Source: Entonaema liquescens | Lineage: Eukaryota; Ascomycota; Sordariomycetes; Xylariales; Xylariaceae | Reading direction: 5' to 3' | NCBI GenBank assembly: GCA_902805475.1 | Contig: CADCSX010000025.1 | Coordinates: 1,550,001 to 1,614,000 of the forward strand | DNA: 64,000 bases | In this document: in pieces, positions 23,754 to 33,779 of the stretch | Numbering within the stretch: the first letter of the stretch is position 1 | Layout of the letters: every line of letters starts with the position of its first letter | Notes under the pieces: generated by a model | Told to the model about the DNA's origin: nothing | Databases searched by the model: none | Seen by the model: only the letters and a program-made list of their open reading frames with translations | Made by a program: the position numbers and the translations under genes

Positions 23754-24938
23754 CTAACAATCCAGACCCTGTTGCCTTATGCCGGGGTTCGTCTTCATTA
23801 TCCTAACTAGCTCGCTGTGAACCATGCCGAAACAGTCTATTTCCTGGCTCTGTTTTTGTAGCTCCCGCACGCGTTTTGTGAACTGTCCACTCTCTAGCAC
23901 GAGCTCAACACCCTTTCTAATCTGCTGAGCTGATGGGTTCGCGCAGCCGAGGTCAACACCGATCCCAGACCAAGCCACTCGCCGCGAGTTTTCCGTCTTA
24001 TCCATTCCTTCGCCCGCAACTACCATAGGCACCCCGTTCGCAATGCCGTGGTTCACTGCGCCGAACCCTGCATTATGTATCCAGACGTCAGCATGCGCCA
24101 GCGCCGCATCGTACGAGAGGTAATCAGCTATACGAGCGTTAGGCGGCACCTCAATATCAATACCGTAGCTAGATAGGCTAGCATTCTTCCAACCAAGTAT
24201 CGCAACAACCAGCACATCCGACCGGTTGGCAAAGGCGTGCAGCGTGGGAACGATTAGATCGTGGGGGTTGATCTCGACGGTACCTTGAGCGACGACGATG
24301 ATCTTCTTTTTTGCGGCGCGGTTCGGGTCCGAGAACGGAAGGGCAGAGGCCAGAGATCGCGGTGTAGAATAGTATCGTGACACATGTAGTTAGCGCCCGG
24401 TTCGTTGAGGCACCGAGCCAGGGTGTCCAGCAAAGTCGTGGGAGCTTTGCATTACCGTCACTAAGGAGCTCTAAGGATCCCAGCAGAGGAAGTGGTGCAC
24501 CATAGAACAATGGTAGTGTCCCATAGAAGAATGCTTCAGCCAATAGAATGACCTTTCGCGACGGATCACGAGTCTGCAGCACTCGCAGGGCATCTACAAA
24601 GCAGGACCATTGCGTGGGCAGAGGGTCGAGGCACTGCTTATGCAAGTCGATCATTACACGCTCGGCCCAGTGCAAAGTTGTGTACCCGGGCTGAGGTGGG
24701 TTTTCATAGTATGCCTTGTCATCGAGATCGGCATTATCTCGCAAAGGCAAGAAGACGGCACCGGTTGCCTCGATTCCTCGACGGTGTGCGGTTGGCCCTA
24801 GGAAGAAGATATCCCAGCCCAGCGAGTGAAGGGCTGCAGCTATGCGGATTAAGGGGAGAGGTGTCCCGTTAAGGAATGGCAGACAATCAGCACAAAGGGG
24901 CGGTCCGTCCCGGTTGGGATCGGCACCGAGTCTGCCAT
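23754..24938 (-). pseudogene. decayed UDP-glycosyltransferase (GT1, MGT-like)
   Basis: Homology runs from an ATG at 24938 (MADSVPIPTG..RPFVLIVCHSLTGHLSP, then IRIAAALHSLGWDIFFLGP) to the C-terminal donor-binding domain (KKIIVVAQGTVEINPHDL..., NAGFGAVNHGIANGVPMVVAGEGMDK). The gene is broken in two ways. The frame hits TAA at 24849-24851 where one base is missing. The segment linking the N- and C-terminal halves (about 100-150 residues in intact fungal relatives) is absent near 24360-24450, with a second frame change. Intact members transfer sugar from UDP-sugars to sterols or small molecules. The C-terminal half from about 24383 is open for 209 codons. An unusual intron cannot restore the missing central part, so I call it a pseudogene. 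Confidence 0.8.
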
Positions 24939-25178
24939 TGCGACCCGGGAGCTTAGGCTTATGAACCTAGCTATTGAAACCGCATCAAATTTTATTTTAC
25001 TTTCTAGTAACACGTATCTTAGAAGAATGAATACCTAGGTAGGCAGTCCTTGAAAAAGGTGTTATTTTATTGGTTTAAACTACCGGATGAATTTCATCCA
25101 CGTGGCTTAGGGATAGGCTTTAGGTACAGGTACTTGGCTGACTAAGTCATCCTCTAACTTGCCGTATAATATCCTAAT

Positions 25179-25217
25179 AATACCTATACCTAGGTACCTA
25201 GGACCTAGGTACCCAGG
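25179..25217. repeat. TACCTAGGTACCTAGG palindromic cluster
   Basis: Overlapping copies of CCTAGGTA/TACCTAGG form a perfectly palindromic low-complexity island, the same motif family as at 21-78, 8938-9035, 20135-20195, 31305-31385, 43640-43670 and 58280-58375. Confidence 0.6.
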
Positions 25218-25544
25218 CATATAATAGATAAGAATGTTTTGGGTCTTCTTTACAAATAGATATTGTCCATTGTATCTCTATCGAAGAGAACAATACGCTT
25301 TACGTGTGTCTCTTGTTATATCTAGAATGCATTGTCCCGACGGATCCCAATCGACAATAGGCGTCCATTGACTCGGCATTGTTAATAGTCTTTGTACGTT
25401 TGTTCAATACTTAGGTAACTACTCCTTCTAACGAGTCCTTACAATGGACTCGAGGATATTTATATTCGCAGATGTTGGTAACATGCATCGGATGCGAAAT
25501 AATCACGGTTTCGATTTCCAGCGTTAGGCCCTCAACCATCCCGA

Positions 25545-25554
25545 GTATATATAA
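25545..25554 (+). promoter_or_regulatory. TATA box of the acidic orphan gene
   Basis: The sequence TATATATAAG lies 127 bases before the ATG at 25681, a suitable place for a fungal TATA element. It lends modest support to this small frame being transcribed. Confidence 0.4.
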
Positions 25555-25680
25555 GGGAAGCACGAATTAGAAATTCTAGTCCCTTATTCTATACATTACC
25601 CTGAGCGTCAATTTTCCTTTGAATTATATCATCGTAGGTCTTCGATTTAACAGTAGGCCTACCTACAACACAAATTTAGA

Positions 25681-26130
25681 ATGGCGCAAGGGAACGGGGC
25701 CGAGCTAGACGACGATGAACTCATTGCGCTATACTTCGATATAGACCAAGCGTGCGATACCTCAGATTCAGATTCTAGTTATGGCTCATTTCAATTTCCT
25801 AGTAATTTCGATCGAGATGTAGTAAGTTCTACACCAAATTATAGTCATGAGAACAGTGAATGTATATTAGGACCGGGGCCGAGTATGGAACGCACCAGCT
25901 TTTCAGGTGGTAGGGGTTGTTATGCGTGGTCGGGAAGCCCGCATGTAATGATGGGTTCGGAAGAGCTATGGGGTTACGAGGTTTTTGATACTCTTGGTAT
26001 CAGATTGGAAGATTGCTTTAAAGATAAGTACGATACGAGTTATACTGAGGAGGATCATCGCTTCCCAAGCGAGTACGCTGGGATTGATTGGGCACAATTG
26101 ATTCGAGAAAATTACCAGATATCATCATAG
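25681..26130 (+). CDS. small acidic protein of unknown function
   Basis: A single-exon frame of 149 residues, strongly acidic (ELDDDELIALYFDID near the start, many Asp/Glu/Ser), ending WAQLIRENYQISS. I recognise no family, signal peptide or membrane segment. The frame opens at the first ATG after a TATA-like element and is followed by AT-rich DNA. The composition is protein-like (aromatic residues scattered, few rare repeats). It may be lineage-specific. A short acidic, aromatic-containing polypeptide could act through protein-protein contact, but no role can be assigned. Confidence 0.5.
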   Translation: MAQGNGAELDDDELIALYFDIDQACDTSDSDSSYGSFQFPSNFDRDVVSSTPNYSHENSECILGPGPSMERTSFSGGRGCYAWSGSPHVMMGSEELWGYEVFDTLGIRLEDCFKDKYDTSYTEEDHRFPSEYAGIDWAQLIRENYQISS

Positions 26131-27290
26131 GATGATACTATTGCCTATACCTACATCAAGTCCTCTATGGCGTTTGGTCGACTATTAGTTCACTCGACTA
26201 TATGTTAAATATACTTAACATCTACCGTATATACGTAGAGAGCGGATATGGCATAAAAGGAAACCTTGGAGGCTGTTCTGGGGCGCCCCTAGGTACCCCA
26301 GATGTTTGCTGTCGAGATCCGATTTCCCATAACTGCTTATGGCGAGCGTCATGTTGCGTTACCCACTGTCCGGGATGTAAAAACCACTGGACGTACTGTA
26401 TGTACCCGATCAGGTTATGTAGAGAGTGGCTAGAAGCGGTCAAGACGACCAGGTCTCTAAGGCAAGTATTCAGCTTGAACTACGCGTCTAGATCGATATA
26501 AGATAATCGATTCTTGGGGTAGCAACAAGGTATCTGCTGACCGGTTGCCCAAATTACTTATTGTTTGTCGGTCAAAAAGGGTGGAGGGGGAAGGGGGGCA
26601 GTTGTCACTTACTCGGCGCCACCGAAATATTATACGTAAGCTACCTATATATACTAATGCAAGATAATCATGTGCAAAGACCACGGTAATACCAGTGCTC
26701 ATTAGCCGCCAAGTGTATTGGTTTGTTTTTGCTAACGCTTGAAATAGAGAACTGATATTCATCAGGCAATGCCGGATCAGCTTTCAGTCCAGAGCAACAA
26801 AGCATCTGTAGCTATTGCCAGTCTTACGTAAAAGGTGTGCTGAGAGATTACCTAGGTAGGTAGGTTGGTTCTGGGGTAATAGTAATTACATGTAAGAGCT
26901 GAGAGATAGTTATAAACAATAAGCCACTTGCTTACTTGTACTTAATTCAAGTGGCTTATTTGTTTATGACAATAGGTGCTCAACTGCTTTGTGCCGGTAG
27001 CTGTTGTTCTTTGTTTGCGCTAACGTGAGACTTGGCGCCGTATACCATCAAGTTATATATGTCCGCATCATCTACCTCGTGCCACTGGTGGAAAGAGTAG
27101 CCGAAAGCGTACGACGTGAGCTTACAGCTGAGTCAAGCACATGATAGACCCTCAAGTACACCCGGCAGACCCCATCGGAGTATCAAGAAGCAAGTAGAAC
27201 TATAAGTATTAAGTCATACGCACCTCAAAGATTGTAAGTAAGTCAGTTTGAACCATAAGAATAAGATTATTGAAATATCTCAAAGAGAAA
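26131..27290. other. intergenic with long inverted repeat
   Basis: A 1.16 kb non-coding stretch before the FAD oxidoreductase. Its main feature is the inverted repeat at 26912-26967. Frames on both strands near 26202-26762 have no family content. Confidence 0.4.
26912..26967. repeat. near-perfect inverted repeat (hairpin)
   Basis: The arm 26912-26930 (ATAAACAATAAGCCACTTG) is matched in reverse complement by 26948-26967 with one extra T. The loop is 17 bases. It lies 324 bases upstream of the FAD oxidoreductase ATG. It could be a small palindromic element, a MITE remnant or a regulatory palindrome. Confidence 0.7.
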
Positions 27291-28926
27291 ATGGCTACTA
27301 TCGAAGGTATCACAGGCAATCAATATATCCCAGGAGCAAAGGAATACAATGAAGTCAAGTATCAGTACGCGACATCAACTTATGGCAAGGAGCGAGACCT
27401 TAACCCAGGGTTAATTATCCAACCCAAGACCAAAGAGGATATTGTCCTAGCTCTCAAGTATGCCAAAGAGAAGAAAATCGCTGTGGCTATCAAGACCGGC
27501 GGCCACCAATACAGCGGAGCCTCGTCTACGAGCGCTCCAAATATCCAATTGGATCTAGAACATTCGTTCAGGGGCCCCGAGGACCGAACAATCTTCGAGA
27601 AGGATGGAAAGGCGTATGCTCGCACCAGCGTGAGTTGGAGCCTTGGGGAATTCAACGCTTGGGTTACCGAACATAAACTGTTTGTACCCCACGGGCAATG
27701 CACCGAGGTTCACGTTGGCGGACATGTACAGACCGGCGGTAAGATCTCTCTCTTAGAATTCTAGAAGACATTGCGCTTTCATGACGAATGCCTGTGGACA
27801 TCACTAATAGATTATAGGTTACGGTCAACTAGGACGTAGTTTCGGTCTGTTTGGAGATCATGTCCTATCTCTTGAGATCATAGACAGTGATGGAAACTTC
27901 AAGGAAATCACGAAGACTACTGACCCGGATCTATTTTGGGCTTTCTTGGGTGGTAGCCCAGGTAACCTTGGCGTCTTGACTCATTTTACTATCCAGATGC
28001 ATCGCGATCAGGATTATAATGGCTCAAGGGGCATGAAGGCGATGTACCTCTATGATACCGAGACTCTAAAACGTCTCGTTGACATTCTAGTTGAAATGTC
28101 TGATAACGAAAACTTTCCTCGCAACTACGATCTCTGTGTCAGTGTGCTCAGCTCGGCATTTCCCCTCCTGGATCTATGCCCAGGAATAGACGAGTGGATG
28201 TCACGAAAACACCCAGAGTACTACGGCGAGAATGGGCTGATTGCGTGGCCGCGTACGATTGTTGTGTTTGCCCAGTGGGTGCCGTTCGAGAGTGGCGATG
28301 TGTGCGATAATTCGTGGTTCGACCGCATCAAGGAGGGATCTGACTGGATCCTTGGCAATAGCAGCGTCCAGGAGAAGCCCATGTCGCAGCTCACCGGTGA
28401 TTGGATCTTCCGTAACGTGCGCGAGTTTGAGCATCCGTATGTCAAGCGCACTTACACTACTCGCTCCCGCACCCTTGCCAAAGACAACTGGGCTGACTGG
28501 GTCGTCAACCGCATCGACTCTATCGTTAAACCTGAGCACAATCGGTGCTGGCTGTCGGCACAGCTACAGTGCTTCGGCGGAAAGAACTCTATGTTCACAC
28601 GGAATGCCGGAAACGGCACGGCGTACAGTTGGCGTGATACGAGCATCGTATGCACGATGGACTGCTTCCATAGCGACAAGTCCAAAACACGGGCTGAAGA
28701 CTGGCAGAAGGTGAACGACAAGGAGTCCATTGGCCCCGATGGTAAGTTCTCTAAAGAAGACCGCCGCGTGCTCTGGGGCTCATATGGAAACTGGGATTTG
28801 GATGCTGTATGGAACTGTTACTATGAGGACAGGGCTAAGTATGATAAACTTCGAGAGATTAGGAAGAGAGCTGATCCGTATGGCATCTTCACACCCAACC
28901 CCTTTTCAGTTAAGCGGGCAGAATGA
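27291..28926 (+). CDS. berberine-bridge-type FAD-linked oxidoreductase
   Basis: Two exons: 27291-27738 and 27818-28926 (phase-1 GTAAG..TTATAG intron), 518 residues. It has the PCMH-type FAD-binding domain (FAD_binding_4): 'PGLIIQPKTKEDIVLALKYAKE', the flavin-attachment H72 in K-T-G-G-H-Q-Y-S-G, and GYGQLGRSFGLFGDHV. It ends with the BBE C-terminal motif (NCYYEDRAKYDKLREIRKRADPYGIF..). C137 in G-Q-C-T-E-V-x-V-G-G sits where bicovalent members attach the flavin 6-S-cysteinyl. No signal peptide is seen, unlike many secreted members, suggesting an intracellular enzyme. Such enzymes oxidise alcohols, sugars or biosynthetic intermediates. The ATG at 27291 is used because the upstream in-frame codons lack an ATG. 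Confidence 0.88.
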
Positions 28927-29427
28927 TTCCCTTCTTTACCTTGAAGATCGGCTGATTAGCTGAAAGTAATACAGTGTTGTTAATATATCACTTGTGACAC
29001 ATCCAGTAATACATCAATATCATTATCTACCTATATACTATCAACCACTTTTTGTATGTTTGACAAGCCTTGACTATAAGATCCGAACTCCGGCGTGGGG
29101 TTCTATTACTCTGCTATCAAGTAGGCATAGAATATAGTAGACCTAGTGGATGCTTTTGCCGTTTACCCTCGCTCAAATCATTGATACTGTAGTCGAGTTA
29201 GATAGTGGAAAGGGAAACATGGACGAAGCAGTAGTCTTGACTTTGTTACCCCATAACAGAAACTTCGAATAAACATCGTAAATTGAAATAAACCTAGGTA
29301 TTTAGAACGCCTTTATGCTGCATCTATGCCACATTTATGCTCCCTTAAATGTTCTATGCTCTGACTTTAACTCTAACCATGCGTCTAACTCTATAGCTCT
29401 AGTCCCCTTCTAACTCCGGTTTGTTAA
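28927..29427. other. intergenic, convergent 3' ends
   Basis: Between the FAD oxidoreductase (+) and the methyltransferase (-). AT-rich, no gene or repeat recognised. Confidence 0.4.
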
Positions 29428-30636
29428 CTAGGCCCAACTAATTCTAAATAATTTATATCCGCTTTCATCCCCGCGCCCAACACCACGGCGCTTTGCAACA
29501 TCTTCTATGCCTAGAATGGCGAGATGTCGGCCATCAGGGGCTTTCGGGTAGGACCCCCCGAATGCGGTTTCAACAGAGTCGATCACAGCTTCGAAGCGGC
29601 CATTCGGGCGTATGGTCATGAGAAGCCAGAACACACCCTCAGATGCAAGCATGCGTGTCGCGCAGTCACGAAGCCACATGGCGTGTTCAGGCGCATATAT
29701 CACATCGGTTGCCACCAAAATATCTGCTGATAGGTTGAGCGGCGGTTCGAAGATAGGAGCTGACCAATCAAGAGGACACGTCTCTACGCTTGCCCGGTTA
29801 AGCCTCACATTGGACTGTAGATTTTCCAGAACGGCCGGGTGGTAGTCTGTTGCTATGAGTACGGCATTAGATATACCAAGGTGAGACATCGCTTTATCAA
29901 GAACAAGACTGACTAGTCCCGTCCCGGCACCAAGCTCAATAATACGCGGAGACGAGCCAGGAGCTTTTTGGCTAAGTCCGAACCGTCCAGGTGACGCACA
30001 TAACAACTCAGAGAAAACAATAGATGCACCCCAGCTCTGTAGACCAACATCGGTATGATCCGTGGTGGTCTGTGGTGCGTCGTTCAGCCGCACATCTACT
30101 GAAGCCTTTTGAGGAATATCCGACTCTCGTGATTTAGGTAAACCCTCATTAGGGAACAGCGCCAACTCGAAAGAAAATTCGCGCGTAATTCCGGGATCCT
30201 CTTCATCGTCTTCATCCGTGACCTTGGTGAACGATGCAAGAACGAAGGAAGCTTTGTCGACAATCTGCTCGATCTCGTCTTCGTCGCTCAGGGGCAACTC
30301 CTCCGCACGGGCGATCAAAGTTGTTAACCAGCGGACTGCGAAGTTTCGTTCAAAGACATCGGCACGTAATTCATCATAATCGTATCCCGAGTCCAGATGC
30401 TCAATATCCGTATCATCCTCCGAAACATAACCGGAATCTACTGGTTGGGCCAACACATCATCATGAGCCTTCCCATGTTCGAGTTGCGACTTAACTGCCC
30501 GTGATAACGAGACGGGACAGTACAGCTCATGCAAGTTGTCTAGGGCTGAGAATATTTGCTCCCCTTTGAGGGTAGTTAAAGAACGTAAAGGCGGCAGGCT
30601 GCTCGTGGGAGACAGCAGATGACCCGCTGGACTCAT
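29428..30636 (-). CDS. EFM2-like protein lysine methyltransferase
   Basis: A single exon of 402 residues. The C-terminal half is a class I methyltransferase of the METTL21/Methyltransf_16 type: V-G-L-Q-S-W-G-A-S near residue 198, SAM-binding motif I E-L-G-A-G-T-G-L-V-S at about 231, the acidic D-Y-H-P motif, and the DVIYAPEH post-motif. The N-terminal 170 residues are acidic and variable, as in yeast Efm2 (elongation factor 2 lysine methylation). I infer methylation of a translation factor or similar protein; the precise substrate is not provable here. The ATG at 30636 is the first of an open frame following a stop-rich region. Cytosolic, no targeting signal. Confidence 0.75.
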   Translation of the reverse strand: MSPAGHLLSPTSSLPPLRSLTTLKGEQIFSALDNLHELYCPVSLSRAVKSQLEHGKAHDDVLAQPVDSGYVSEDDTDIEHLDSGYDYDELRADVFERNFAVRWLTTLIARAEELPLSDEDEIEQIVDKASFVLASFTKVTDEDDEEDPGITREFSFELALFPNEGLPKSRESDIPQKASVDVRLNDAPQTTTDHTDVGLQSWGASIVFSELLCASPGRFGLSQKAPGSSPRIIELGAGTGLVSLVLDKAMSHLGISNAVLIATDYHPAVLENLQSNVRLNRASVETCPLDWSAPIFEPPLNLSADILVATDVIYAPEHAMWLRDCATRMLASEGVFWLLMTIRPNGRFEAVIDSVETAFGGSYPKAPDGRHLAILGIEDVAKRRGVGRGDESGYKLFRISWA

Positions 30637-31721
30637 TGGAGTCCTCGGTCAGACTCGTGGTCCGTCTGTGGGTTTGATGACCTAAGAAAAAAAGGAGTGA
30701 TGAATTAAATGAGATGGAATAATATAAGATAACGAGCGATTAGTGAGGGTTTTATCAAATAACACAAGAAAAAAAAATAGGTGAGATGGATTATTACTTC
30801 GGGGCCTAGAACAGGCTTAACGGGGTGGATCCGGAATAAAAAGACCCACTTCCTACATAGCTTTTGTCACTATCGTCAGAAGTCTCGGCGATAGCGTAGC
30901 GGTGAGTGTAACGAACCCCCCCTGACTCGCTGCTTCCCATGTGCTTCTTCCTTTGGTTATGATTGTTTCTTACTTGATCAGTTCTATTTCAGGCACCACC
31001 TGCTTCTACGATAATCGTCCATCCCTTTATTTTTCCAACACCCTTTTCTTTATCGCGTACATACTATTAGATCTTAACCATTGCCATCTAGGGTATCTAC
31101 CGGAATACTGCGACACATGTGTCGCGATCGGCTAACAGCGTTTCGTTCCGGCGTGTCTGCGTCCCGGCACATTTACACGGAGCCGAACTGTCGGAACTAC
31201 AGGGATAGGGTCTTATTTCTAGAGCCTCTTGCCGTGTCATAGATGTTCAACTCCTAAGTCTAAATGCAGCTAATCGCCCTGTGAATACCCCTTTTAACCC
31301 TAATTTAGGTAAGTACCTTGGTAGGGACAAGCACAGTAGGTAGGACTAGGTATTTATAACTACCTAAGGTCAAATATTAGTTACCTATTAGTTTATTTCA
31401 CAAAGTCCTTCTGTTCTTTAATTCCTTTAACACATCTTCCGGAACTTCTTAATCAAATTGACTGGTTCACATTCGCCCCTAATTACTCCATAAGTCGAAA
31501 GGAAAAACCAGAATTAATTAGAAATTGAATTATCGCTTAGACAGTAGAGCTAGCTTATTGTCGCTACGTATTCGTGCAAGACTGTTAAAGGACAAATTTC
31601 ATTGTATGTACGGCACGCATTTTATTTCCCATTGACCACACCTAGGTACACATGTGCCATTCGCACCCAATTTTCCATTCCACACAATAGAAGCTCTATC
31701 AAGCTCTATCTTCCCCACCAA
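30637..31721. other. intergenic with TAGGTA motifs
   Basis: It contains the upstream region of the methyltransferase and the 3' side of the secreted protein. TAGGTA motifs occur at 31305-31385. No gene seen. Confidence 0.4.
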
Positions 31722-32560
31722 CTAATTACCCATCACGGTTATGGTGTGGACATAGCGAAGCTTGCCTTTCTCAACTCGGAACTCGTGGCTGTCTGGGACA
31801 GTAGCAAAGTCGATGAAGATGTCAACAGCGCCAAGAGTCTCGTCAATGACATAGCGACGGTTGCTTAATTTGACCCCTATATATCGAACGTCAGTCATCT
31901 ATATGATTTCGTTAAGTAGGTAGTTATTTGAAATGCATATGGCTTACCGTTGGGGACACCGACATCGCACCTGTCGTTGTCGGAGCCCGAACCAGTGTAT
32001 GAGCCACCCTCAAGACGCGCGCAGGGGTGTCCCCAAGGAACTTGCACGGACTTGTCATTGAAGAGATCGGCGTAGGCGTCGCCCGCAGCCTGTATCACTT
32101 CGCGGCTGTCGCGTTGGTCCTCTGGGATTGGATCCCACTTCTCTCGGGATGCCCAGTAGAGAGTACCGGTAGCATTGAAAAGCCAGTCTCCCTGATCAGT
32201 GACGAGAGAGCTGATATTGGCGATTTTCCCGTCGGCGAAGCGCAGCTGTGTACCAATGACATATGGATGCGCCTTATCCGTGACGACGATCTCCGTGTAT
32301 GTTGCGCATTGAGTAGTGTCGTGCAGACTGCGGTTGAAGTCGATCTTCAGCGGGTGAGACAGTATTCCAGTCTTGATATCAGCCGTCTTGAATGCTTCCA
32401 AGTAGGTTACAGTATCGACTAGAGGAGCTACTGTGTCGGGTTTCCCCGCCGTCTGCGCTGCAAGGAGACTGTCGGTAGCAGCAATGAGCTCTTCACGGGT
32501 ACATTGTGCTGCCGCATGAGCTGCGAAGAACCCCAAAGCGGTCAGAGTGAGTCTCAACAT
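31722..32560 (-). CDS. secreted DUF8021-like protein
   Basis: Two exons: 31948-32560 and 31722-31876 (GTAAGC..TATATAG, phase 1), 255 residues. It opens with a clear signal peptide (MLRLTLTALGFFAAHAAA/Q), then CTREELIAATDSLLAAQTAGKP, KPLKIDF-type and DTTQCATYTEI segments, and a C-terminal beta-rich part (VDIFIDFA..DSHEFRVEKGKLRYVHT). This matches what I know of fungal DUF8021 proteins, small NTF2-like secreted or cell-wall proteins of unknown activity. An upstream TTG-initiated extension is rejected because the signal peptide begins at the ATG at 32560. No catalytic residues can be named. Confidence 0.7.
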
Positions 32561-33779
32561 CTTCAATATTGTATCGCCTAAGGAAACAGGTACCAAATGG
32601 AAGCAAAAGGGAAAACTGAGATAACTACATTTCTTTCATTTGGGATGGGCTGGGGTAGCTTCTCCTAAATATGAATGATTGCATGATGTCAAAGCCGGCA
32701 AAGGAGATGATACTGTCGCACTCGAAGAGAATAGCCATATGAATTTTGTGTGGGGTTCTTTCGGCAATTCCACAGAGCTGGAAGATCATCATCCGCCCTT
32801 CGAGTCTAGAAATCGTGTAGCACATAGTAGTTGTTGCCACTTTCGTCACTTTTATTAAGACTAAACTTAATCTTAACGAACCCTATTACTTAATATCTTC
32901 TTAAAGTGCCCGTTTGATATCCCTAGGAATCAGGAGAGGGGTGGATGAAGATCCTCAGAGAGGTATGATATACCCGGTAGTCGGGGATGATCCATGCTCA
33001 CGACCGTTCAACTTTTATTTCTGATAAATCTGGCTAGCCTATTTATAACATCGTGCAACTATATATATTATTGTCTTCGTTGTATAGTTTGAATGCTGTT
33101 GATTTCCACACTAGCCTACATCTTTAACTGATATTAACTACATATCCCGGTAGGTGTATAGGTACCTAGGCATTCTTGTTCAACAGGAACCTATGTGGTA
33201 AGTCCTAGAAATCCTACACTGACTTCTTACAAAGCGCTATGAGAATGCCTTGTGTTCTTTAGAACTTAATATCTCCAAATGTAATTAGAGTAAATTTAGT
33301 TGGATCTACTCGTTTGCTGTCTACCGGTGAAAGATGATAACGCGAAAAGAAGCGCATATGGAGACGCCTGGACTTTACTATGCGATGTAAGTTGGAGTAT
33401 CCAGTTCCTATCATGTGGTGAACAGGTATATATAGTACCTAGGATCGGGGAGGGCAATTTGTTTAGCATTATGCAGAAAAAGCCTCCACGAGTTGTTCAC
33501 CTTTTGCATAGATAATTGACCGTTATTTCAGTGTAAAATAAGTAGATACACCTATATGATCTACTAATGCCGTATTTACTGTTTCTGTGTCTAATATTCT
33601 ATGCTTCTAAGGCTCCTCTTCTAACATCTAAAGTAATGCGTTAATGCTAGGAATCCATCTAGGGGGTACGGCTACTTGCAACTACCCCACGAATTCCTCC
33701 CCTATACGCCACAGCAGTCTATACATTAGGTACCTCCGAACGAGTAAGGAAGGGCGTCTATATTATCTACATTCCTAGG
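32561..33779. other. intergenic, no supportable gene
   Basis: Between the DUF8021-like start and the 3' end of the FAD monooxygenase. A TAGGTACCTAGG element lies near 33155-33175. Short frames (32625-32849, 33300-33515) have no support. Confidence 0.4.

Larger units (their letters stand above)
24939..25680. other. intergenic with TAGGTACC palindromes
   Basis: It contains the densest TACCTAGGTACCTAGG cluster (25179-25217) and the promoter of the small acidic gene. No gene seen. Confidence 0.45.
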
